From contig NC_037258.1 of NCBI RefSeq assembly GCF_000002425.4, positions 833,719 to 897,718 on the forward strand: a DNA stretch of 64,000 nucleotides, given 5' to 3'. Origin of the DNA: Physcomitrium patens. Lineage: Eukaryota > Streptophyta > Bryopsida > Funariales > Funariaceae. Position numbers and translations under genes: made by a program. Under the pieces are notes generated by a model. That model did no database searches. It was not told the origin of the DNA and was given only the letters and a program-made list of their open reading frames with translations. Positions 48,101 through 58,900 of the stretch are shown here, in pieces (position 1 is the first letter of the stretch; the number at the start of each line of letters is the position of its first letter).

Positions 48101-49670
48101 CTTCGTTCTGACCACCATTATTTTATATTACGTTACACAACGGTATAGAAAATATTATTCAATAAAATGTATGATATTCTATAATTTGTTCCACCAATTT
48201 TGACAAAATAAATTAAGTTAAAACTATCAGTTGAAAAATATGAAAGATCAATAAATGCATTTGTATATATAGTTTAAAGTAATTTTCTATTATTAAAAGT
48301 ACAATTTTGACATATGGGCACAACAACGATCCATGCAATATATACTTTGTGTTCAAATTTCTTAAATTCTGATATCTTTTTTTTTTTTTTTTTTTTTTTT
48401 TTTGTATCATAGATAAGTTTGTCTGTTCTTCAACATGAGACTTTTCATCTTTAAATAAATAATTTAAAACATTCTTAGTCAATAATAAAACATTAAAAAA
48501 AATTAAAAATAAAAACCTTTCTAAAGTCTCAGAGAATAATCGTATAATTTTTTTGTGCATGATCTACTTTTATTTTATTTTTTCCCTAATATTTCCAAGA
48601 TTTTGAATCTCAGGATGAATCATTTTCAAAAACGCGTTTGTATTCAAATTTTTATATATTTAATTAATTATTTAAAAAATCAATAAATCAAAACTTAGAA
48701 GATAAATTTAGATTCATCTCAGTAAATTGTACATAGACTTTGTTAAATAATTTTTTTAGCTACAAGAAACCATGAAATTTTATGTAAAAAATACTTAAGA
48801 TCCGTACAAGATATTAGTTAATGTGCTTAGTAAAGAAAATCTTTAATTCAAAGTTAGAGAAATATTTATTTTCTTGCAACCAGTATACTAATTAGCTTTG
48901 TAAGATATTATACAATCAAATGTTTTTTCTATTTACTATCTTAATAGAAACAAGACCGGCAGAAAAGTATTTAAAATTACCAACCATTACATGCACATAT
49001 ATACACATATATTCTTTTTATTTTTCTTCAAGAATTACTCAAAGGTGAAAAGAAAGCTAAGATGTTATCTTGATCTTTTTTACATTTTTTATTTTGATCT
49101 TTTTTACATTTTTTGTTATTTTTTTTTTCTTTATATTGTTTTTCTTTATATTGCAAATCTTCAATACTTCTTTATAGAATGCTCATATTATTATTTTAGA
49201 TTTTTATATTAATTAAGCTTTTACATAATTCTTATAATGTATTCCATAATTTTTTTTGGTAAAAATATGTATGTTTATTAATGTGTACTATACCTAAATA
49301 AATATTATATAAGATTTTAAAAACAAATCTTTAGAAAATAAGTAAATAAAATTCTTGGAAAACGCCCACCATACCTACTTACTTTAAAGTAAAAGAATTT
49401 CAAGAAATCATACACTAAAAGTAATATCAACATTTTCAATATAAAGAAAAACAAAAATATTTAGATTGATAGATAAAGGAATATTAAATTGACCTTGAAT
49501 TTTATTAAATCAATCATGACTTTTACTAAATAGACCCACCTATCAAAACCGCCATTATACGTCCCCATCTTGGGTCCCCTTGCCTCCCATTCCAACCTCC
49601 TATCCTAATTTTCCTCTTGTCTTTTGTCTTCTTTCTTGTTTTCGATTGTGAAGTGATTTAATCTCATAAG
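48100..49670. other. AT-rich relic DNA with a poly-T run
   Basis: No gene is seen. A 25-base T-run lies at 48379-48403 and could be the reversed poly-A tail of a retrocopy, but no matching body or target duplication was found. Confidence 0.45.
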
Positions 49671-49724
49671 AAAGAAGAAGAAATTGTTTCAAAGTATAGA
49701 AGTGTATTTCACAATGATATTAAG

Positions 49725-50250
49725 ATGGAGAAGTTCATTGAAGATATGACTGTTCCAAAAACGATGTATGTAGAGCCATTGAGGATAAATGGTGGTAGCA
49801 ATAGTAATAATGAAATACTTATCCATCAAGTTTGTGGAATAGCTCAAATAAGAGAGCACGAGTAGAAGAAGCAAAATCATCCAAAGAAATTAAAATTGAA
49901 GAAATGAAGTTGCCCAAGGAAATTGATAGGAAGGAAGTGAAGTCACTTGAAGAGATCAAAAATGGAGGAGAAATGTTGCTCAAAGAGAATGAAAACAAAG
50001 TAGAAAAGACATTTAAAGAAATTGAAAATAAAGAGAAGAAGTCACTTGAAGAGATTAAATATGAAGAAGAGAGACCAAAAATGAAGAAACATTTGACGAT
50101 CTTGTAGTGGAGGAGGTAAGGGCCTATAATGAGAGTGTAGAATATATAGCAACTACTATTGGAGAAGACTTGATAGGAAGTTCAAATGGATTTGATAACA
50201 TCTCTTCTTATGAAGCAACTAAATCAATCCTAGACTTTACTAGGGTTTGA
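49725..50250 (+). pseudogene. Broken Lys/Glu-rich repeat protein ORF
   Basis: One frame from ATG at 49725 (MEKFIEDMTVPKTMYVEPL) runs to TAG near 49863. A second frame, 49832-50107, has repeats built on K-(S/L/T)-x-(E/K)-EI (KSSKEIKIEEMK, KSLEEIK twice, KTFKEIENK). A third frame continues VEEVRAYNESVEYIATTI and GEDLIGSSNGFDN to TGA near 50248. The three pieces look like one former gene with two frame breaks and internal tandem repeats. The family is not recognised; it could be a host gene or a transposon gene. Confidence 0.4.
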
Positions 50251-52230
50251 ACTAAGTATAGTCATAGCTCAATTCTTGCACCCAATTGTATCCTATTTAC
50301 CAATAGCTACCGAACAATGACACATAGTGCTACAACCTTACAATAGAGCATAAAAAATGTATACATTTTTTTTTTTTTTTTTTTTCTTCTTTTTTTTTCT
50401 CTCTCTCTTAGTGCCTTATAACAACAAATCAATATAAATTGAATTTTCTTGATTTTCTAATAAATGGACTAAACCTTCTTAGCAACTCACATTAAAAACC
50501 TCAAATGCATGTGATCAATTCATGTTCTATAGGTTTAAACCATCTCAATTGCAATACCAAAGGTTACAATAAAACTTATTATTATATTGCAAATTATGCT
50601 ACATGTGGTGAATTGATTTATAACTAAGCTTTGAAATTTGGTTCAAAGTTATGATTGTGATAAAAATGAGTGGAGTAGAATTTTTGAAGATTCAGATTTG
50701 AGATTGAATGAAACAATAATAATAATGATTACTTGAGATAAAGAGCGAGGATTGGAAATCAAGAGGGACACTGAGAATAGAGATTGAGAGAAGAAAGAGA
50801 GAGAGACTATTAACATAGAAGAGGAGGTTGAGACATTAGGTGGGAATAGAAGGAATGGAGATAGTAGACGATTGCTAGGAATATAGAGGAGAAGATTGAC
50901 ATAGGGGACGAGTGTTAGAAACAAAGAGAACAAAAGTATGGGAATAGAAGATGAAAGAGGTGTGATGATGGTATTGATAGGTAATTTGATTTAATAAAAG
51001 TTGGGGTTGATTTAACATTCCCCTATATATATATATATATATATATATCAATGTTTTTGGCTTGCTTATATCTTGTGGTAATCTTGTAGATTCAAACAAT
51101 ATTCTAATTCAAAAATCTTTGGAATTTTGATGATGATGCATTAGGATCTTATATATTTTGTGGCATTCAACTATTTAGAAATAATAGAAATTTATTTGTA
51201 TCTAATCAACCATATTATTTTTTGAAATTTATCTATGTAAAAAATATTTTTATTACAATAAAATTGACCTCAACTTTATGAGACTTAAATCATAATTTTC
51301 TTTAAAAAATAGTTTAAGGTTATACTATTAAATTAAATAAATTTTATATGAAAATTTATTCTTCTTTTATGTTTGAAACTTTTTTTCAATTAGAAAGATT
51401 TTGTATTTAAGTTGTGGGCTTCAAAAAGAGAACATGTTTATATGATTAATTTAGTATAGATGGGTGGTTGTTATTAGATTGAAAATACAAGCTAATTCTA
51501 ACATTTTAGATTAATGTTTTCTGTACATAGCCCACACATTTAATACAATTATACACAAATTTTGAGTATGTATTCAAACACATTGCATTTAACAATAAGT
51601 AATATTTCTATTCTACAAACTTAATTCTGATCTAATAAATTGAAGAATTATAAAAGATGTTCTTATATAAACAATATTTCTTTGTATGTAAAACTTTTCT
51701 TATTTTAATTAATATTACTCAATTTGATTTTACTTTCAGAGGCATTGATTATAGACTATTAAATTGAATAAAACAACTACATATTTGAAAGAGAAGATTA
51801 GAATAATATTTACATGAGAGAATTGGTTTGGAAAAATCTAATTAGATAGGACAATATTCTTTTAGAGAGTCACTTATAATAATATTAAAAAACAAAAAAA
51901 CAAAAAACAAAAAACAACCAATTAGTTACACAATTTTTCAACAAAGATACAACAAATCTTAAATAGCCAAGTGCATAGTAGGCTTAAGCACAAATATCAA
52001 AATTACATAACTTTGAAATACCACAAAGTTGATTCATAGAACATGCAACTTCAAACCAACAACAAATAGAACAATTATTATACGAACCCATTGTAAAGAT
52101 AGATTGTGTGTGCATAGTTCCACCCTTGTTATTATTCATTCATGCAAACATGAATAAAAAGCATGGTTCTTGTTTTCTTAGTAAACCCAAAGCATAGAAT
52201 AAACCTCATTTTGTGTCAAACAAGTAAATG
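50250..52230. other. AT-rich DNA, no gene seen
   Basis: It contains T-runs (about 50366-50385), a purine-rich stretch (50740-50960) and (TA)n at 51024-51048. No recognisable coding sequence was found. Confidence 0.45.
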
Positions 52231-52851
52231 AATGCTCATAGGTGGTGGGTCTAATAGAACCCTAATGCAGTGCGGCGCCGAAATTGGTAACTTCTCGGCG
52301 AGAGAGAGAAGGGCCACATCGATGACTGTGTGTGTGTGTACTGCAGCTCCGGCACGATCGGGTCCCCGTAGGCGGGTGCCGACTTTCTTACTGACTGGAT
52401 CCGGTCTGTCACGCGCCACAATGATGAGCTCTCCCCTCCGTCAATTTTGCGCTCTTGGAGCGTCAGCGTCGGCTAACCGAAAGAGGGATGCTCAGTTAAG
52501 AGGCAGGCAGCCATGGCACATGCTGCTATCCAGTTCCCTCACATTCAGTCAACACACCGCCTCGATCTGTTGGGTCCTCCCTATTCGGGATTTGCTCTTT
52601 TATCGGTAGTCGAGAGCGCGGTTTCATTTGTCGTATACGTTGGCAACAAATAGAAATTCTACGTCTCGTCGAGAGTTGTCAATCCTTCAGTTGTTGCGTG
52701 TTTGATCTCTGTGCAGAGAGCAGTTGCGTCGAATTGCAGCGATTGCATTGCACCACTACTACCTGGGTAGCAGGAGCTGTGGGGTTCCGGGTGGTCTTGG
52801 TTCGCGGAGAGGTTGGCGATAGATTCCTGTGCGGACCAGGGCGGAATCCCG

Positions 52852-53307
52852 ATGGCGAGGCAAGGCATGACCGTGATCACGAACAACACGAACAAGACGC
52901 TGAACATGAGAGTGGGCAATCAAAGCCACTTCCTTGATTTCACCAGCTTGCCCAGCGGCAAAGAGCACATCATGCGTATCGATTACAGTGACACTTACCA
53001 CGAGTATTTGATCAAGGCGGACAATCAGGGGCAGCCGCTCATCGTCACCTCCGACGACTGCTGCGATAACAAGCGCATCACCATCACGGAAGTGGACGGC
53101 TGCATTCGCGCGCAGCACACCCCCCGCCGGCAATTGAAACCCGCCCCAGCGCAACAAATTGTCGTCAGACCGGCGAAGAAATTGAAGCTGAGCAGACTCC
53201 CTAGCGGCCGAATGGCACCCAGTCGACTCCCCAGCAGAGTACCTTCCGGGAGAGCACAGCCGCCGAAGAAACTGGGGCTCTTTCGTTGGGGTTTGATGTG
53301 CCAGTAG
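52852..53307 (+). CDS. Small unidentified protein, paralogue B (151 aa) with basic Ser/Pro-rich tail
   Basis: A single exon starts MARQGMTVITNNTNKTL. The core (residues 5-85) aligns with paralogue A and carries the signature LIVTSDDCCDNKRITITE. The remaining 65 residues are basic and repetitive: SRLPSGRMAPSRLPSRVPSGR-type units follow VVRPAKKLKL. That tail is absent from paralogue A and could bind nucleic acid, membrane or be phosphorylated. Third codon positions are GC-rich. There is no signal peptide. The start chosen is the first ATG; in-frame codons upstream lack one. The function is unknown; a small beta-sandwich fold is inferred from the residue pattern. Confidence 0.75.
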   Translation: MARQGMTVITNNTNKTLNMRVGNQSHFLDFTSLPSGKEHIMRIDYSDTYHEYLIKADNQGQPLIVTSDDCCDNKRITITEVDGCIRAQHTPRRQLKPAPAQQIVVRPAKKLKLSRLPSGRMAPSRLPSRVPSGRAQPPKKLGLFRWGLMCQ

Positions 53308-55480
53308 GGTCTGATCTGTCGGGAAGGATTTTGTCCATTCTGTGCCGCACCTGGAAGCGTCGGGCTCTTGGCTTGTGTTAAACCTTCGATTTACAATACG
53401 GAAATGGAAACTGGTTTGGCTACTGCGCATTCCTTCAGCTCTTGGTTGAATTACCTTGTAAGTAAGATTTCTAGCCGAAGCGATGCAGCTACAGTACTTT
53501 TCACAAAAAAAAATCTCTCTTTTCTTTCTTTTTTTTGTTTGATCCTAAGTCGAGTTCAGGAGGTTCCTGGAGCTTTGTCTGTGGAATTCCAACGAGTTTT
53601 AGTGTCTCCATTCATTGTTAACGATTTGTGCATATTGACTCGAGCGATCAGAATTCAGATGCTACTACTGTGCAAACTGATATACAATTTGTTTGTATTC
53701 CATTCAACCTTTGTTATAAAACCGTCCCAGCATTTGTCGGTATTGTGAGCCTTCGGCAGTGCGAGATTCATGACGTTGAGCAGCTCTGAATCATCGAGCT
53801 GCCATGGCAGACACCCATTTTGCTTTGTCTATCTACCTGACTACGATGCAATTGAATCATGGATTTGCTAACTCCACACCTCCAATGGTTTTCTTTTGCT
53901 ATTGGTATGTTTATTTCTGTTTACAATTGCTATTGTTTGTTGAGTCATTTTAATGAAGAAGGATTTGCTCCATGAAATGTTGGACAATCTACAACACGAT
54001 GATTGTTCAAGCCTGTCATCTGACTCTGGAAAGTATCTCTAATTAGCTGCAAGGCTCAATTATCAGTATAAGCATGAGCTGTTTACAACATCATGCTCAT
54101 ACTGAATACATACTTGCTTGAAACAACTCTGCCTGAGAATTCGGACATGTGGTGCCTTCATATCAAAATGACATTAAAATTATATCATATTCAGGATCTT
54201 CTTTTTTAGGAAAATAAGAACCGATAAACAACTTTATCTCAGATGATTGTAGAATGAGTATCCAAAAAGAGTGGCATTGCATTATTACAGTGGCTGACTT
54301 TTTTTCAAGCAGCCTTTTTGAGTTTGTCGAAGCCACTTTGTATTGCAAGGAGGTCTCAGGTATCGGTATCGAAGGCACTTTGACGAAGGCGCTGTGTCGG
54401 TATCGGCTGCTTTGTCGGGGTCTACACAACCTCCCAAAATGGTTGGAAATCTGAAAGCCTGACAATCTTGAAGACGAGTCGGTCGAAACCTCGGAGGCCC
54501 GCGCTTAAACCCCTTTGGGAAATGACGACTACCTCTCATGACCTGGCCATTCTGGACATCAGAGTTAAAATTTTGTAACAAAACATTCCCTTGTTATCAT
54601 GCACAATGTAGACAGTAAACCTAGTCATAGTTAGTTTACTCTAATACCTCTGCAAACTTCTGATAGCATTTGTACACATAAAATCATCATTTTTTTACTT
54701 TTGATGAATAAAGACACACATAAACGGTCGCAAATTTTGTACATGTGTGAGTACTTTCAAATTGTGTATTAGCTGCCTAAACCATTGTCACAATTATCCA
54801 TTTGTAATCATGTGTATGCTACTTCAGTAGTTGTGAAACAATTGGGTGGTTGTGACCATATACATATATACATACATATATACTCAAATAGCTTTTGTTT
54901 GGGCAATAGATTATTTACAGTTAAAGATATTTTTTACATAAAGATTTCTATGATTTTGACGATTTAGATTTTATTTTTAAAATTATGGAATGGTGATACT
55001 ATCAGAGGTAGTCAATCAACTAAAATATTAAAATTGATTGAATTTCCATCATGAATAAAATACAAATTTGAACAAAAATATGTTTTTATATTTCTAAGTG
55101 CTGTTTTGTTTGCTCCAAAATACCAAATACATACGGTACACTAAATACATACGCACTCACACACACATACAGTATAGTCTGTCTAAAGGTGTACCACATA
55201 TAACGTAGTTGAACCGTATATACGACTGCAGTGTTGAATACGATATTGAAAACGAGGGAGGAGGACAGGGCTGGCTATGTATATAAGCAACGAACAGCGT
55301 CGTTCCCGACGGGGAAGATGCTCTGGAACCGTAAAAGGCGAAGGAATTTCTCAAGGCCACGGGCTCGCTCGCTCGCTCGCTCTCATCAGGTTCGCCAATG
55401 GTATTAATAGCATGGAGAGCGTTCCCATGAAATTTGAAATTTCCCTCTATTTCGTACGACTGTTGTGTTTTCAACTGTTT
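53308..55480. other. Intergenic DNA, no confident gene
   Basis: The probable 3' UTR of paralogue B comes first. Short unsupported frames overlap on both strands near 54163-54581. Short TA/CA repeats lie near 54860-54885. Confidence 0.4.
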
Positions 55481-55923
55481 GGTTCGTTGCAGAGAGAGCG
55501 AGAGAGAGTGAGGCGCGTAGGAGCTTCAGTGCCCTCGACCCAGACAATCACTCGCGCTGCGTTTGGTTACGCTCGTATTTGTTGAGTACTGCTTCCCGTC
55601 CTGCAGGCGTGTCTGTCAGTCCGTTTTGCTGTGTTTGGTGGTGGATTGCCGGCGCTTTCACTGGGAGAAATACGGAGAGCGTGTCTAAGTTATTTGTCTT
55701 GTTCTGTTTGCTTTGCTGAATCGAGTGTGTCTCTTGCAGTATGGATGTTTGTGAGTCAGTTGAGAAAGTGTTTTTGGGGTTTGGTAGAGGCGTCTTGTGA
55801 GATTGAGTATTAAGAAGAGTCGTGGAGACATACGTTGGTATCGGTGTGAGGGTTTCTTTATTTCTCGGAAAATGGCGTAGAGAAGAGGTAGTCAATTTCG
55901 TGCACTTCGGGCAGAGTGGCGTG
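55366..55923 (+). promoter_or_regulatory. Promoter/5' UTR region of the KNL1-like gene
   Basis: A (CGCT)n run at 55366-55383 and GAGAGA-rich DNA at 55490-55512 precede a GC-balanced leader. Moss and other plant promoters and leaders often carry such CT/GA runs. No TATA box or start site could be fixed. Confidence 0.45.
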
Positions 55924-58900
55924 ATGGACGTTCGGGAAGCTCCCCCTACCCCGACATTGGATTTTAGAGAATTGGACGAGACGACAACATTTGAGCTGTA
56001 CGATGGGAGCAGCGCGGTTCAGAACAGGAAGAGGCGAAGATCGTCCCTGCGTCGTGTGAGCTTTGCAGAACAGCCTTCTATTCATGTCTTTGCACGTGAT
56101 GACGATTATGAGACTCCTCCTGAAGGCACTACCTCCCACCTGTCAGCGCAGTCCACACCCACGAGCGTTTCGCGTAGTCCTCAGCGACGCTCCAGAAGAC
56201 TTGCTGCAAGGGGAGGTGAACAGAACGAGAACGAGATTGACAAAGAGAATGTGCCAATCAGTGTGGGAAGCAACGCCCGGCAGGGCAGGCGAGGTAGACG
56301 TCCTCTTGCTCTACGGGATACGCAGAAGGAGAAGGAGGAGGATTTTCTGAAGCCCAGTAATTGGCTAGATGATCACGAAAATTCGGCATTCGGAAGGTAC
56401 TTGTGATATTCATTTAAGTCTTGTGCTCAGTCTTCCCTACTTTAAGCCTTACGTCACGTGTGACTGACGCTGCTTTCCAGTTTTGGTTCTCGTTTTGGAA
56501 ACTTTGCACATGCTTTCGTTTCTTCACATCCAGAACCCCACTTTGTGCATACCTGGGACAGCTGAAGGCTTGCTGCCCGTGCTGGCATTCCGAGGTATCC
56601 AGCGTCGCATATTGGATGGTGCATGAGAGTTAATTAAGTGGCTCAGAGACGTATCTTCTGACTTGAGCTCTGCCGTGATAGGCTCAAAGTTTGATTAGTC
56701 TAGGGTTTCTATCCACTCTGAACATGTCTTCTCTCCTTGACATACTTCTATTTTCACGGAAATGCTACGGCCACAGTAGGTCTCTTGCTCCACATATCAT
56801 GCTGTTCATCGTTTGTTGCTGACCACACACCAGATTACAAATGTTTTTCTGACTTCGAGTCCCCTACCCAATCGTTTTCGTCGATATCATGGCAAGCACT
56901 TTATTTTTATGAGTTCATAATTGAGCTCCTTGGATTTTGAAATTCTGAACTCATTCCAGCTTATTGAACGATTTGCAGCTGTGATGATAACACGGGACCC
57001 GTCGACCTTCGTCACATTTCATTCGAAAATAGCACAGTGGCATTGGAGGAGGATGACAATATGACCATGGATAGCCAAACCTTCCACACTAGAATGTCAC
57101 AAGTATTTGCTAAACAACCATTGAACCGGCTTTCTGAGGAGAAGCTGGTGGAGGTGACCACTCCTGGTCAGTTGACAGACATGGAGTTGACTACGGCGTT
57201 GACTCAAAGGCAAGCTCTGGATAGAGAAAGACGAGTCTTGGAGCCACCCACATGGCATAGAGGTAGCGGTGACAGTGACATGAGTCAAGGATCTTTAAAC
57301 GAAATCTCTATCTTTAGAGTTTTGTCCAAAAAGAGATCCACTGCAAAGGAGTCGGACAGCCACGATTACGAGGAAAATACAACGGATGTCGCAAACAATT
57401 GGATTGAGGATGACGCCCAGTCAAGAGGGAGCATGTCAAGCATGCAAATGAAAAAGATAGGTTTAATGCGTGATATGGACGATGTGGTCTCAATGGAAAC
57501 CAGTTCGCCGCAGTCAAATCGTGAGAGAAGTGAGAATCTCAGAGACGAGCACGTAATGGCTTACGAAGGAGAACATGCTCCAGATACAAGGAGTTCGCGG
57601 GATTCGGACGGGTCGGAGGGATCACACCTGCAGGGAAGCAGGACGAGGGAGCGAGTAGATTTGAATGGGAGAAGGCCAAGTACGCTTTTGCAGAACAGGT
57701 CTTCAAGGTTCGACAATGATGATACCGTTTCAATGGAGACTACTTCTCAGTCTCATGCAGATCAAAATGATGTAACTATGGAGATTGATTCAGGGACTGA
57801 TGAGAGGTTCTCAATTCCAAGTAAGCACTCATCTGATACTTTGGAAGGATCTGTGAAGACGGCATCAGAGCACACAGCGCTGGATCCATCAGCTCATCAA
57901 TCTTCAGAACACAATATCACCCTTGAATCCGATCGCATAGCTTTGAAACCCCCTGTACATTCTGGTGCTAGTGATGACTCCTCTGTGCTTTTGAAGCACT
58001 ATGAGCAACGGCTCAAAGGATTGAGCGCATCCACTTCTGAAAAGGAAATTTCAGTTCATGTCGACTCTAAAATGGACTCTCAGAGTCAATCGCTGAAATC
58101 GCAAGGGTATGCTCCATCAATGCCCGAGGAACGTCTGGCAAGACTGCAAGTCGACCGTCACGCTCAGGCACTTGAGCGGCAGGAGTTATTCTCGTCGCAT
58201 AGAGCAGCGAACAAGGAATCAGGGAAGTCAGTGAACTTACAAGCTCGTGATGGTTTTGTCAACCATGGCATCGAACAAGGACCCTTGCTATCCCTACCTG
58301 ATGAGAATACAGAGTCTATGGACATCACTAAAACTTGGAATGGACGTGTGCCTCAGCACAATTCTGTTCCAACAAGGTCGTCTGATTCTGCAAAATCTTA
58401 TTTCTCATTGGATAAAGACCAACGCATGGACATGTCTGACGTAGATATTACGGATAAATATGCCGAGGGTATTACTGAGGCGATACCCAAGTGGAAGGAT
58501 GTTTTGGGTGCCTACAACTGTGACTGGCCTAGCGTCGAGCCCCTGAATCGCATTTTACAGAAAAAACATGACGTTAATGCCGAGGATTCTCCTGTATGTG
58601 TTCGTAAGGCGGGAGTGGATTTTGATAAGGCACTACCAGCCAAGAGAGACGCTGGTCTAAGTAAAGCAACGGAAGACAGGGAAACAGTCCTCAGCCGAGA
58701 TCTGGATGAAAGCACTGTTGAATTCCACTTGAACATGGGGAAGAAAAGGAACATCTTTCAGAACCCTGAAGACACGTTCAGCTTCAAGGGGCATCAAAAA
58801 AGTATAAAAGAAACTTCAGTGTCACCTCCATTGATGCTGGTAAGTCACTGACTTCGATCTTATTCTTCCTTATTCATAACAAGCAGCGGATGTTTGGCAG

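Noticed and set aside
48379-48403. Poly-T run as the tail of a SINE or processed pseudogene
   Set aside because: No adjoining body, promoter boxes or flanking duplication could be found.
54163-54581. Overlapping frames near 54.3 kb
   Set aside because: Short, overlapping on both strands, with no recognisable motif.
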